Source: Anniella stebbinsi (taxonomy: Eukaryota; Chordata; Lepidosauria; Squamata; Anniellidae). Taken from it: 64,000 nt of DNA. Both the position numbers and the translations under genes were made by a program. Position 1 is the first letter of the stretch. Each line of letters begins with the position of its first letter. Shown here one piece after another: positions 1-11,289 of the stretch. Location of the stretch: NCBI GenBank assembly GCA_029215795.1, contig JARDYH010000003.1, forward strand, positions 102,890,609 through 102,954,608. The letters are read 5' to 3'. The notes under the pieces are model-generated. The model searched no databases and was not told where the DNA came from. It was given only the letters and a program-made list of their open reading frames with translations.

Positions 1-277
1 CTGGCTAAAAGACTGGGAGACTGTTGTCCAGTGCTAGAAATTTGTAGTAGGGAGGCTGATGGCCAGTCTGACTGGTGGAGTGGAGGGCAGGGGTCACGAG
101 AGGTGGAGCCAAGGTTGCCACAAAAGGTGGAGCAGTCTTTGGAGCCCAGTACCACAGAAAGATAACTGTGGCGCAAAACATGCAAAGGGGGTGAGGGTGC
201 AGAAATCACACAGCCACACAGAAGGAACACATTGCAAAACACAGAAATGCACACCCACTGGCAGCCCCCTCAACAAT

Positions 278-278
<1 letters not shown>
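1..278. other. no recognisable feature
   Basis: No gene, RNA or repeat family was recognised here. Short open frames cross it on both strands but run into the adjacent dinucleotide repeat and have no splice or homology support. It probably lies in CD9 intron 1. Confidence 0.5.

Positions 279-324
<46 letters not shown>
279..324. repeat. (CT)n(CA)n compound microsatellite
   Basis: About eleven CT units are followed directly by about twelve CA units. The open frames that overlap it are artefacts of its simple sequence. Confidence 0.97.
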
Positions 325-325
<1 letters not shown>

Positions 326-2505
326 TCAGATTTATCAATATCACACCTGCCCCAGGCCCCATAAAACTTCTGGACGGTCGTGGAAGAGGAGGAGGTGAAT
401 GGGCAGAGTCAGCACGGAGGGAGTCTGGGGCTTGCTGTGATGGGAGTTTTAATAGTAGGTGTCCACAATGCTCACCTTTGCCATTAACCCTGTTTTGCCC
501 CAATCTGCTTCCTCTGTAGGTTGGGGACAACACTGAGATTTGGATCAGTGCAGTGTCTATCTTCAGTTTAAATTGTAATGCATGTGCCTACACAGCTTGA
601 CATTTTGAAGTTCTTCATTTTGAAAACCATCCTGTTGCAAATAGTGATGTAGATTTTTTTAAAAAAGTTTTTTTCCCTGATGTCTTAAATGGATTGGGAT
701 TTGAGTTGGTATGCTTAACTTACATTTAGAACAAAAAGCTTTCTAAATATATCAAAAGGGTTTCCAATAGTATTTGAATTAAAATAGTTGATTAGCTTTA
801 AAAAATAAAAATGTAGCACACTTAATGTGGTTTAAATATTATCTTCAAAGCTTTACTTGGAATAATTATTTGACTGGTACATATTTTAAGACATCATAAC
901 TTGATAGCATATAATTTCCCTACATTGTTAAATTTTGAGGAAAAAAATGAAAGCACTGAAAACTGTCACTGAGAAAAAGGTGTGTTTCCTTGGTATAGTC
1001 ATGTGAAAAATGTAGACTGCAATGTTGAAACTGCCTAATTTGACTGAAATTTTATCCATTCATTATGATACATTAATTTTTTGAAGTGATGCATTTTTAG
1101 CATGGAATACTTCCCATGGGAAAGTAGCATTGGGAGGTTTTTCACCCTGCATCACTGGCTGGAAAGCTATAAAGGTTTAAAGAACAATACTGCACATGTT
1201 TAGCTGAAATTAAAATCCGCAAAATAACTTTCCAGCTTGTAATGTTTACTCATAAATGCAGGCCTCACCACTTCCTTTCCCTTATCCTTATGCTTGTCTT
1301 TGTCTTCCATCTTGTCAAACTTACACTTCATCACTACTAACATACCATTCTCTGAAACCCAAATGAGAGCAGCTGCACATCACAATCTAGCATGTGCAAC
1401 CATACATCTCAGCAACAGCATATTCCGTGCAAACACATAGAACAGCATTTCATAAACACACCAATGCATCTGCTCTCCCCCCACACACACCTTCCACTGC
1501 TTCTGCCTATTGACTTTGGCAACTTCTGCTTTTTTTTTGGACAGCAGGTTCCATCAGGGAAACTTCAAACTGCCAGACAGTCAGTCATGCGTTGTAATAC
1601 CTGCCCTTAGTGACATGGCTGATTAAAATAGGAACATCAAAAACTCATAACTTCAGCAAAACCCAAAGGATGTTTACCAGAGTAGCTAAGGCAAACTTTG
1701 ACCTAATCTAAATTTCCAAAATGAAGCATTTAAGAAACACTGTAAATGTGGTAGGTGCCCATCAACTGGTAAGTGCTCTATGCCAAATTTCATAATGACA
1801 GGATAAAATATCTTTCTTTTACAGTCAGTAGAATTTTCATACTTTTATAATGAGTGGCTTTCTCAGCATTCTATCAATATAACCATAGAACTGCTCTTAC
1901 AGCACTCATATTTTATACCAGTGTATATCCCAACCAAATGTCCCCTAGTAAGTTTTGGCACCTAATTCTATTTACATTCTACTTTAATAGTATTTATCAT
2001 TTACATAGCACTTTAGATTAGACATCTCTCATCAGCAATACATTCCCTTAGGCTAGCCACTATCTCAAGACCTATGCAGGTGTTCAGCTACACATGTGAA
2101 GGATAAAATGGTGGGGGTGAAGGTGCACACACAAGCCCCACCCACAACATCCCTGTGCTCCCCATTTCTTTGTAATTCTCTGTGCATTGAGCATGAAATT
2201 CTGCAGCAATCCACAAAAAGATCCCATGATTTGTTCTTGGGTTGTGAATTCTGAGTTGTTTAAACCATGGCTTGTCATTACGTATGGACCGGCAACTGTG
2301 TGGGTTGTTCATAGGTTGTTTTGTTAGGGGCCTGTCTACATAGCTCCTCTTGCTGATCTCCCTAAAAACCCACAGAATCACAGTTGCAAAGCGACAGCCA
2401 CCACAATACATGGGCAGGATTGAACATGGAATATCCAGCCCTGAAACTTTGCAGGATGTTTACACAGCCCAGAGAGAGGGCAGGGAAGGAAGAGAAAAAG
2501 AGGGT
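325..2505. other. AT-rich non-coding sequence, presumed CD9 intron 1
   Basis: No gene or recognisable mobile element is seen over about 2.2 kb. The sequence is AT-rich with dense stops in all frames. Around 2220-2335 there are stretches of gttgtt/aaccatgg character like the short foldback MITE at 30243-30430, but no termini could be defined. Confidence 0.5.
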
Positions 2506-2530
2506 GAGAGAGAGAGAGAGAGAGAGAGAG
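2506..2530. repeat. (GA)n microsatellite
   Basis: A run of about twelve GA units. The purine-rich tract just upstream (2478-2505) looks like a degenerate extension of it. Confidence 0.95.
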
Positions 2531-3287
2531 GTGTTTACAGAGTCCTGATCCTTCACACATTCCAAAGCTCAGTTCACCCATTTGTATTTCAGAGTAAGCA
2601 TGATTATCCAGCACTCAATATTTAAAGCAAGAAGCAGCAATTTTGCTCACATTTCCAACACAGTAGTTTTTAATGAAAAAGTGCTAGCAGAGGAATTCTC
2701 CAGACCCCTCTGCTCCTGTACTCCCAAAATGCCAATTGAAGGCAATGACTTCACACCCCCGCCCCACACAACTTTCCCTTCCACCAAACAGTGCCCAAAG
2801 TACGGCCACTATTGTAAGCCACATTAACCCCACCAATGACACACACAGAGAGAGCCATGGTGATGGCACAGCAAAGTTAAAATGGGCTTGAGAAAATGTG
2901 CAGCTTTGGGACAGGTACGGCAATGGTGCTGCGAAACTGGTGGCTGCGTCATCTAAACAAAGGTGCACGACTTTGCAGCCATGGTGGAGTAAATACTGCT
3001 GATGGTGATGGGGGAGTTTCCAAGGACCTGTGACTGAGTGGGGTGTCTCAGTGTCAAACTGCACATACCTCAGAGATCCAATCTGCAAGGTGCTCCTATC
3101 AGCTACCCAATCTCTGGAGGACAAGAACTCTGCTACTGTGAGAAAGAGTTAACTTTATCTAAAAGGAAGGTTCCTAGTGTTTTGGCTGGGGATGGGGAAG
3201 GGAGCTTTTCTTCAGTGAGCTACTAAGCAGGGAACAGCCTTCCATGCCCTATATGTAGAACAGACCAATGGTAAAGCGCATAGCTCA
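2531..3287. other. non-coding sequence, nothing recognised
   Basis: A 146-codon frame on the minus strand (2684-3124) has no recognisable domain, no convincing splice sites and frames of similar length on the other strand. I treat it as chance. Confidence 0.45.
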
Positions 3288-3727
3288 CATAGAATCATGG
3301 AATAGTAGAGTTGGAAGGGGCCTATAAGGCCATCGAGTCCAACTCCCTGCTCAATGCAGGAATCCACCTTAAAGCATGCCTGCTAGATGGCTGTCCAGCT
3401 ACATCTTGAAGGCCTCTAATGTGGGAGAGCCCACCACCTCCCTAGGTCATTGGTTCCATTGTCATACTGCTCTAACAGTCAGGAAGCTTTTCCTGATGTC
3501 CAGCCGGAATCTGGCTTCCTGTAACTTGAGCCCATTATTCCGTGTCCTGCATTCTGGGTTGATTGAGAAGAGATCCTGGCCCTCCTCTGTGTGACAACCT
3601 TTCAAGTATTTGAAGAGTGCTATCATGTCTCCCCTCAATCTTCTCTTCTCCAGGCTAAACATGCCTAGTTCTTTCAATCTCTCCTCATAGGGCTTTGTTT
3701 CTAGACCCCTAATCATCCTCATTGCCT
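3288..3727 (-). mobile_element. CR1 LINE, 3'-terminal part of ORF2
   Basis: Read on the minus strand, the piece encodes the C-terminal tail typical of CR1 ORF2, with [18 protein letters not shown] and [17 protein letters not shown] followed by the RxWNQLP-type end. It finishes with the CR1 3' end (ctattccatgattctatg). It is heavily 5'-truncated, as most CR1 copies are, and lacks the endonuclease and RT domains. A close relative lies at 58823-59147, and a plus-strand copy of the same 3' end lies at 6752-7023. Confidence 0.92.
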
Positions 3728-4895
3728 AACCAGATGGGACCTAACCAGTGCCGGTGAAGTCCAGCCAGTACTACAGCACCACAAAGGTATTTGGGATATA
3801 GGGAGTGATTAGGTGAAGATGGGGGGTGGGGCGGGGCAGAGGGAACAACCTAGGGATTGAGAGAACAAATTGAGGTTTCATCAATATTCTGCCAGGCATA
3901 CTCTGGGCAGGGCAACAAATCATGGCTTAAATAAACCAGTGGTTCGCATGACTTGCAAACTCAGTCTTCGAGTATACCTATTGAAATCAATGAGACTTAA
4001 GTTACTCAAGACTGATTTTAAATCTCATTAATTTCATTGGGTCTACTATAAATGTGAGGAAGCTTGGGTCCTACCCATAGTGAAGTGCTTCAAATATGGA
4101 GAGCACAATGTGTCCAAACTACATAACCTGATATTCCTGCTGATTCACTGGGAAATTTTTAAGCATTTATTTATTTACGATATTTATATTCTGCTTAATT
4201 ATTTAACGTATTCCAGAGCAGTGAACATAGGTATAAACAATAAAAGAAGATTTTAAAAAGCAAATTAAAACGATATACCTGTCATTGAAATCAGTAGAAG
4301 TTTTGAGAAGTACTTCTAGTTTGTTTTCTTTAAGTGCCTTATGCAAATACAAAATTTTAAGAGTTGTCTTGAGCTTCTAAGTCATTCCTGCAAAAGTTGT
4401 ACACTTTGCAGTGTGGGCCGGAATTGATACCACATTTCTATATTAGCTTGTCTTAATTGTAAAGGAACAACACAATGGGCCTTCCTTATTTAGCAAAATT
4501 GGCTGCTACCGGAACACATCTGAGGGTTTCCCCCCCCAGAAATGAAACTTCTCAGTTAGTGGCCCTGTTCAGAAGACAAAACAAACCAATGCTAAAGAGC
4601 ACACAATTGTAATTGTATTGGGTAACGGCCCAAATATGGAAACAATTATACAAAACACATTTATACAAATACCCAAATACTGATGCTAAATAATTATTAC
4701 ACATTCAACATGTGTGTTACAATTATACCAGGTGATTTTTTCAAATGATAATAAGCTAAACATTTGCTACACATGCAAGGTGTGTGTTAAACAATCAGAA
4801 GAATACAACATGCACAAATAAGGTACAATCGTTTAGCACAGATGTAAAGATGAAAAATAACAGGGTTTTTTTTTACTAATCAGATAAGGTGCAAG
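3728..4895. other. non-coding sequence with degraded repeats
   Basis: No gene is seen. Bases 4160-4265 look like an old L2/SINE tail (tttatttattta, then aacaataaaa). Bases 4475-4580 share a segment with 20310-20400 (agcaaaattggctgct and the flanking ctcagttagt), so both belong to an unnamed interspersed repeat. Bases 3940-4070 resemble the imperfect palindromes seen near 49765 and 50510. Confidence 0.4.
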
Positions 4896-5635
4896 CACCA
4901 AGCAAAGTTTTTAGGTAAAGCACAAAGCAAAATTTCAAGGTTACAAGGTTAGAGGCATCCGGTAATTTGTCCTGTTTCGCCATGTATTTTGGCTTCTTCA
5001 GAAAAACAATTCCATTATCTGTAAAAAACTGATAAACGTATGCATAATATCCATTGAATGCTATTTAACATTGAATCATTATTTACAAAAAGCATCTGGG
5101 GGGCATCAAAACCATTCGGTATGTGTTAGAACTCACCGCCTTTTTAACGAGCAAAGCCGTGGGCGTACAGGATTTTGGAAACTTTAAATAGTCCTTCTGT
5201 CCCAGTGTTTTTTATTAAGGCCTCAAAAGAGATTTTTCTATGAAACAATGTAAGTTTTAAAGTCATAATCAAGATGGATACAGTAACAGAAGAATAATGA
5301 AAGATTCCAACCTCAATCCCTGGCAAGAGATCCAAATTGCTTCAGCAGTGGCAGGTAACATGAACAAGTGTGTTCCTTCTGCCTTGCTAGATTATTTTAT
5401 ACACAAATATTAAAGGTGCAAGTAACACTCACTGTATGTGGTACAAGCTGAAATGGCAACAGTGGTATTACTTTCCCAGAAAGGATGCCAATTCTAGACT
5501 AACATTCAAGCCATTTGGTTGTACAGTATCCAGCTTAAAAATCCATTCTGCTTCCTTCCTTAAGAGCAGGTTATCATACCTGTTCGAAAAAACCAAAAGG
5601 AGGAGAGCATCCACTTAGGTCAAAAAAGGAGAGAG
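4896..5635 (-). mobile_element. Penelope-like element 3' end, copy B
   Basis: On the minus strand, 5570-5504 encodes RKEAEWIFKLDTVQPNGLN. This matches the C-terminal tail of the GIY-YIG endonuclease domain of Penelope-like elements (consensus WIYKL..L.P.GLN). About 500 bp downstream on the same strand is CTGAAGA, a GCC/GGC stem and GAAAC (5001-4974), which resembles the hammerhead-ribozyme core known from Penelope pLTRs. No RT domain remains. Copy A lies head-to-tail just upstream. Confidence 0.7.
4974..5001 (-). ncRNA. hammerhead-ribozyme-like core (copy B)
   Basis: The minus strand has CTGAAGA (CUGANGA box), then a short arm GCC, a 9-nt loop, the arm GGC, and GAAAC. This is the expected order for a hammerhead core with helix II. 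A clear GUH cleavage triplet after GAAAC is not visible, and one extra A lies between the box and the stem. The copy may therefore be inactive. Confidence 0.4.
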
Positions 5636-6400
5636 AAGCGGTTCTTGAAATGCTGAGATACTTTATTAATTCACTCCCAACGCGTTTCGTCCTGTGTGGT
5701 TTTTTAAAAGGCCTTTTTCAGGGGGCTGTAACATCAAAAGTACATTACATTAATATAACTGTATAGGGATAACACATACCATTATTATAACTGTATAGGG
5801 GTTAATTGGGAATATTGCCTTAAAAGGCCTATGCCCTTATGTAAGTTTCTTTAAAATGGTTTAAATAGTACATTTTAAAGGCTCTTGAGCCTATCCATAT
5901 TATACATCAAAATTTTTTATAATTCATATAAAAACATCTCTGAATATAAAAACACTATTATCAAAAGTTGAATACATAGAGTCATACTTGATAAGAGAAG
6001 TCTGCAGAAAACTTAACAGAATGATAGTCTCTCTTGATATTCACTGGCGACTGAGGAAATATAATCACTCCAGTGTCCTCTTCTTATTCTCATACTTCTT
6101 TTCTTATTGTTGCATCATTTTTTGGGCATGTGTTTGAGCTTCGACAGGTGTCTCCATGTGGAAAGGACAAGTGCAAGGTCTCCAATTACCTCGTTAGTGC
6201 TGTCGTTATTCTTGCTATGTGGGGGTCACTGCTGGTCATTACTGAGTCACAGAAGTGGCAGAAATTCCAGATCTAAGTTTAGGCCACTTGGATTTAGAGT
6301 TTTAACTTTAGGATCCATTCTGTTTCCTTTCTTAATAACAAGTTGTTGTCATGTCTTTCTAATTTTTCGAGTGCCCAAAAATTTAAATCTGCAATAGAAT
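5636..6400 (-). mobile_element. Penelope-like element 3' end, copy A
   Basis: Around 6345-6300 the minus strand encodes LLLRKETEWILKLK, the same GIY-YIG C-terminal motif as copy B. The frame then breaks with a one-base shift before the P.GLN tail. Downstream at 5721-5679 is CTGAAAA followed by GAAACGCGTT, the degraded ribozyme-like region. The order (nuclease tail, UTR, ribozyme-like site, then copy B) indicates two tandem copies, a common Penelope arrangement. Confidence 0.65.
5679..5721 (-). ncRNA. degraded hammerhead-like core (copy A)
   Basis: The minus strand reads CTGAAAA, a poorly paired insert, then GAAACGCGTT. The second half fits a minimal helix III (AC/GT around GC) with a T at the cleavage position. 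The first box has lost its conserved G and helix II does not pair well. It is probably not catalytic. Confidence 0.3.
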
Positions 6401-6424
6401 GATTTTGTGCTGAAAATTTATCTA

Positions 6425-6697
6425 CTAAGGGAGCACTTGCCATGGGACCTTACTTATCATAGTTCTGAGTTTATTGAAATCGGCTTTCCTGAAATCCAGA
6501 GTACATGTATGGCTACACTCAGCTTTTGCTTCCTTTAAAATCAAGAACTCAAGTAGGACGTGGTCACTTTCGCCCAGAGTTCCTGTAACTGCCACTTTAT
6601 CCACTTTATCCCTATTGGGCAGTATCAAATTAAGGATAGCCTTTCCTCTAGTTCCTTCCTCTACTTTCTGTAGGAGAAAGTTATCAGCCACACACAC
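6425..6697 (-). pseudogene. CR1-type LINE endonuclease fragment
   Basis: The minus strand encodes about 90 residues with TGTLGESDHVLLEF. This is the SDH motif of the apurinic-type endonuclease at the start of CR1/L2 ORF2, followed by the FRKADFNKLRTMI linker. Both ends are truncated. It points away from the adjoining plus-strand CR1 piece, so the two are separate insertions or an inversion. Confidence 0.75.
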
Positions 6698-6751
6698 CAG
6701 GAATTGGACTCAAAGAGTGCTTATTAATGGTAACTTCTCAAACTGGGGAGA

Positions 6752-7023
6752 GGACAGAATGCAGGACATGGAATAATGGGCTCAAATTACAGGAAGTCAG
6801 ATTCCGGCTGGACATCAGGAAAAACATCCTGACTGTTAGAGCAGTACGACAATGGAACCAATTACCCAGGGAAGTGGTGGGCTCTCCTGCATTAGAGGCA
6901 TTCAAGAGGCAACTGGACAACCATCTGTCAGGGATGCTTTAAGGTAGATTCCTGCACTGAGCAGGGTGTAGGACTCTATGGCCTTATAGGTCCCTTCCAA
7001 CTCTACTATGCTATGATTTTATG
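6752..7023 (+). mobile_element. CR1 LINE 3' end
   Basis: The plus strand reads [18 protein letters not shown], then RAVRQWNQLPREVVGSPALE and a CR1-like 3' UTR ending tatgctatgattttatg. It is severely 5'-truncated and belongs to the same family as the copies at 3288 and 58823. Confidence 0.9.
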
Positions 7024-7039
7024 AATCCCAAACCATACT

Positions 7040-7345
7040 GAGAAGTCAAGCTATAGCCCCATAATACAACAGTGCCTCTAATCCAGACATATCGTCCAGA
7101 AGGATGTCACAGCCAATAGTATTAAAAGCTGCTGAGAAGTCGAAGAGAATCAATAGTGTCATACTCCCTCCATCTTTGTCCAGGCAAAGGTCATTCAGTA
7201 GAGTGACCAAAAGAGTTTTTTTTACCAAAACCGGGCTTAAAGCTTGAATTGAAATGGATCCAGAAAGTCAAATCCAAGAGTGTTTGGAATTGCAAAGCCA
7301 CCACAAACTTGACCACTTTGCTCAGGAAGGTGATATTATCAACCT
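7040..7345 (-). mobile_element. L2-type LINE reverse transcriptase fragment
   Basis: The minus-strand translation contains LNDLCLDKDGGSMTLLILFDFSAAF-type text corresponding to the LLDLSAAFDTIDH block of L2 reverse transcriptase. The same block appears in the larger copy at 14031-15900. It is an old, diverged internal fragment with no ends. Confidence 0.75.
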
Positions 7346-8561
7346 TTGTCCTGCAGAGCACACTGATGCAAGCCCTGATGTGAGTCTGCCATAGCCAGGT
7401 TCACAGGCCTTTATGCCCTTGCCCAGAAATGCCAGAAATCCCCAGTGTCTGGGCCATTGAAGGTATTGTGCCCCCCATGTTTTCAAATATATTGACAATG
7501 CCATATTGACTAATTGCCTTAGCATTGCTACCGTTACAGTGATTTGAAATAATCAGCCAAATCTTTGGCTGCAAGCCTATAATGACTAATCTGCTCCCTC
7601 TCTGTCTTGCATAACAGCCAGAATTAATGCTCTTTATTTCTGCCATAATGAAAGCATTGCCTGTGCGCTCATGCACATTGATCTGTTACTCACTGCTGAC
7701 CCTTGAAGTCATGGCGAAAGGAAGCTTTAAGCCAGGAATGCAACTGCAATGTGTGTCTGGATGACTTAATGTGACACAGTTTTTCTGTTGCTTAAACACA
7801 AAACAGACTCACAACAGGCTTTTGAATAGTTACTTGCATAGAATGGCTACATGTCTTGACTCTAGTTCAAGAATGCCTTCTAAAATATTATACAATTTAA
7901 ACATGTTAAATGCTGTACCCATGGTATTAGTGGAGATAACGTTGGTCTTAACCCAGCTCTGGCTTCACCAAACTATCAATTTTATGAGTTTGAGTTTATT
8001 TCATGAATCAATTAAATTGCATATGGGTAAAACAATAATTTCAAAGAAAGAAGCTGACTTTGTGTCATAGCAGGCACCTTAACAGGTATTCCCTCTACGT
8101 GTGTTTGAGAGAAGAAGGAATGCCTCTTAAGATGGCACTGGTCAGCAGCAGCTTTTGCATTAAAATAAAAGCTGCTGCTCAATTTATCAAGGATCTGATC
8201 AATGAAATGCTGTGGCCTTGCTTGAACCTAGCTTCAAAAGAAGGAAGCCTATTCCATTGTGGTGGTGATGCTTTGCTACTAACAACAATGCATTTGTCAT
8301 AGGAAAGTGGGTGGGGTGGGAGACATGAGACGGAGGCAAGTGAGATAAAAGTTCTGGATGAGGAAGTGGGAGTTGTGTGCATTGGCATTTACCAGTTGAA
8401 ATGGTGCCTGCAAGCTTCTGATCTCATTTATAGGCCATATATTTAGACCATATATAGAGACTAAATACAAAATGTGGTATTCCAGGCATGTATAAATGAT
8501 GCTTATTTTTGCCAAGTTATGTTTACAGCCCAACCCTGCGCATGTTTACTGAGGAGCAGGG
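7346..8561. other. non-coding sequence, nothing recognised
   Basis: No gene or defined element is seen. Several frames of 60-100 codons occur on both strands without domain, splice or codon support. Confidence 0.5.
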
Positions 8562-8835
8562 CCAGTTCTACCATTAGGCAGAGTGAAGTCCACACCATAG
8601 GTTTCAGATGCTGAAGCGCAGGAAATGGTGGTGAGGTTTTGGAGAACAGAGCTGTGTATGCTACTCAAATCGCCCCATGCCCAATAAGTTAGCCTGCTGC
8701 CCTCAGGTATAATGAAGGACACCGTTCCCTTGCAAGTGTTGAAGTACGATTCGACTGCCAGTGCAGTCTATCTGACTTCTGTTCATAGAATGGGGGTGTC
8801 CTTTGCCTCAGGCAGCAAAATACCTTGGGCTGTCT
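8562..8835. repeat. palindromic MITE-like repeat
   Basis: The left end (ggccagttctaccattaggcagagtgaag) and the right end (ctttgcctcaggcagcaaaat) are imperfect inverted counterparts. This suggests an old foldback element. Exact termini and target duplications were not found. Confidence 0.35.
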
Positions 8836-10588
8836 CTGCTTAGGACTAAGTTCCATTAAATTCCAAGTAATGTTTGCACAGGTTTGTAAAACTTATAAGG
8901 AAAACTGCATACCCCCAACATATCTCTGATGAAAAAGGGGTACTTCTATAATTTTTCCAAAGAGAGTATTTAAAACAATTATTGTTGCCTGAGCAAACTC
9001 CCACCCTTACCATGGCCCATTCCCAAAGGTTCTTCTCGGCCTGCTGTATGCATTTGCTCTGATTTAAAAATTGCATGCTAGAGAAAACATTGCATGGTAC
9101 TTTAGTGTGTTCCACACAAGGATCATCCACTATGCATTCAGGAGGGGGAGAGGGAGGGAGAGGGTGAAATTGGAATGATGGTAACTCCCACTGGTGGCTA
9201 TTATGCGTTTCTCCAAGGTATCCCCAAAATGCAATTAGATGCCAGTAAATAGGAGCAATTTGAGCATATGGAACTGGAGACTAGGCCAACGGGTCAGAAA
9301 TGGGTACATAGAAGGAATGTGGTCAGTATTGCTAGGTATAGTTTCACCAACTTCTAGCATGCTTCTCCATTGTGTTGAGCAATGTTCAGCTATTTTAAGG
9401 CAAAATTACATGAAGAGACAAGTTAGTTGTGCTTTGTTGGGGGCGGTTCTGTACAGTGGAAAGTTTTAGTAAGGTATTTGCCAGCTTCTTTGTTTGGATG
9501 AGAGGAGATTGCTTCCTCACCTGGGTGGGCTAACAGTCTTTGATCATCCCTCATTGTTATTGGCCCTCCTGCAAAGCTGGGGAAATAATCCGAGAGCCAA
9601 GGAAAAGCTTCCTGCTTTTAACGTGCAATGTTATTAGGAGCTTGGCATCTGTTGAAGGTCTCATAGAATCAAAGAATCTCTTTCGGCCCAAGGGTTGATT
9701 TCCATTTCAGAGAAGATTTGGGAGGCTGTATTCCAGTGGCGGCTGGGGCCAAAGCCAAAAGAAGTGAGACCAATATATTAAACACAACATATTTTAGTTT
9801 AAAGCTCTAACTACTGGTAACTACAAATTAAGAGAATCACTTCAATCTTTTAGAATGGTGGGAAACTGACCAGAAGTTGGGAAACTATCAGGGGACGGGA
9901 AGAGGGGTGGGCCAAGGGAAGAGCGCATGGCTGTCTGCGGCTGCCCAGAGTTCCAGATTGGAACTCCAATGGGGCTGGATTTGGCCCCTGTGCTTGATGG
10001 TCTGTAGCCCTGATTTAAAGAATGCCCTCTTCTTTATATGCCCCATTAGTGTACCTTCAATAACTATTTCCGGTTCTGCTCAGACTTATTTTAGCCTCAT
10101 GTTTTTCAACTTGATGCTGCCAGTGGCCACCTTCTTAGTGCCTTTATGCAGCAAGGGGCTTTGGAGACTGATACATTTGAGGGGCAATTTCATTCAAGAT
10201 ATGTGGGGAAAGATGCTATTCAGTTTTAAGTACCAGCCCTGGAAAGGCTGACGCATCTGTTTCAAATTCTTAGGTGCCAGCATCAAAATATAGCCAACCA
10301 GACAGCCAACAGTCCCTATATACTAGTCCCTGTTTTGCTTTTAGGAAGATTCTGGAGACGTCTTGTATTAGTCTTGTCATCTTAGAGGCTTGTCCCACCA
10401 GCCCTGCCAAGCCCAAAGTTAAATACCTTAGATGGGTCTTATCTAAAGTGCAGATGGAGCACCAAAGCACAAGACAGTGTAGTGTCAGCCATTTCACATG
10501 TATGTAGCAGTGATTTTGAAGTGCAGGTATGGATGCCATATTGCAGGAGTGTGTGGATGTGTGTGCACACTTTGACTTAACATCTAAA
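8836..10588. other. non-coding sequence with one shared repeat
   Basis: No gene is seen. Bases 9661-9740 recur in inverted form at 21478-21545 (gaatacagcctcc with ctgaaat nearby), marking an unnamed interspersed repeat. The rest is unassigned. Confidence 0.4.
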
Positions 10589-10745
10589 TTAGGGGTGTGC
10601 ATCGGATCGGATCCGATCCACGATCCGAATCCGATCCGACCCAAAATCGGGAAAATCCGATCCGATCCGACCAACCTCCGATCCAATCCGATCCGATCCG
10701 ACGAGGTCCGATCCGGATCGGACGCCATTTTGAATGCTGTCGTGA
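10589..10745. mobile_element. hAT-like element left end with CGGATC-type repeats
   Basis: It starts with TAGGGGTGTGCATCGGATC, the same terminus as the hAT-like elements at 28404 and 43805. Many overlapping gatccgatccga repeats and the shared gccattttgaatg block follow. No matching right terminus or 8-bp duplication was found, so the right side is lost or lies beyond later insertions. Confidence 0.6.
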
Positions 10746-10943
10746 CTCTGTAAGTTCTAACAAAAGGGGTGCGAACAATAAACAGACCTCTTGAAGGGAA
10801 AGATACAAATCCTTTATTATACACAAAAACGATCGTTCTCCCTCCTCCAGCAAAACAAGGAAAACAAGGTTATCAAAAGGCTTTGTAGCCCCTAGGCATG
10901 CAGTTGAGCTTACTTAGAGAGAAAAGAGAACAGAGTCATTTCA
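10746..10943 (-). mobile_element. possible retroelement 3' end with polyadenylation signal
   Basis: On the minus strand this directly follows the stop of the frame at 10944-11255 and contains tataataaaggatttg, a candidate poly(A) signal. That would suit the terminal UTR or LTR of a retroelement. No terminal repeat pair was found, so this is a weak call. Confidence 0.25.
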
Positions 10944-11255
10944 TTAGGACAAATTAGTCTGTAGTGCCCTGTTTGCTAGCCTCTCTGAGCGGCGGGCGGT
11001 TTTGAGTTTGAAGTCCCTCCTCTTTGTCCTACGCCTCGTCACTGCATTCCTAAACTCCTTTGTCCCAGAAGAGAAAGTACTCTCTCCCTGGTTAAGGTCG
11101 TTATTGCCTTGAGGATTTACTTCCCCCCCTGCCGTGGGAAAGGGCTCTATTACTTCGTCTTGCAGTAACTCCTCCATTTCCTGCATTCCATCCCCAGGTT
11201 CTGAGTCGGAATCTGAGATATCATTCCTTTGAAGCAGGGAGTTGGACGTAGACAC
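10944..11255 (-). CDS. unrecognised 103-residue charge-segregated protein (likely TE-derived)
   Basis: I do not recognise this protein. The N-terminal half is acidic and Ser/Glu-rich (NDISDSDSEPGDGMQEMEEL). The C-terminal third is strongly basic (TRRRTKRRDFKLKTARRSER). Some retrotransposon polyproteins and DNA-binding proteins end this way. No membrane segment or zinc motif is visible. It lies between a hAT-like end and a tandem repeat, and an AATAAA follows about 100 bp past its stop on the same strand. It may be the last piece of a larger element-encoded polyprotein; the apparent start may be only an internal Met. Confidence 0.3.
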   Translation of the reverse strand: MSTSNSLLQRNDISDSDSEPGDGMQEMEELLQDEVIEPFPTAGGEVNPQGNNDLNQGESTFSSGTKEFRNAVTRRRTKRRDFKLKTARRSERLANRALQTNLS

Positions 11256-11289
11256 AACAAATGCTTTTTCCCATAGCCAAGTATTGTTT

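Noticed and set aside
2684..3124. 146-codon minus-strand frame
   Set aside because: No domain, no promoter or splice context, and equally long competing frames nearby.
10529..10794. Asp/Pro/Ile/Arg repeat frames on both strands
   Set aside because: They are translations of the cggatcc-type repeats of the hAT end.
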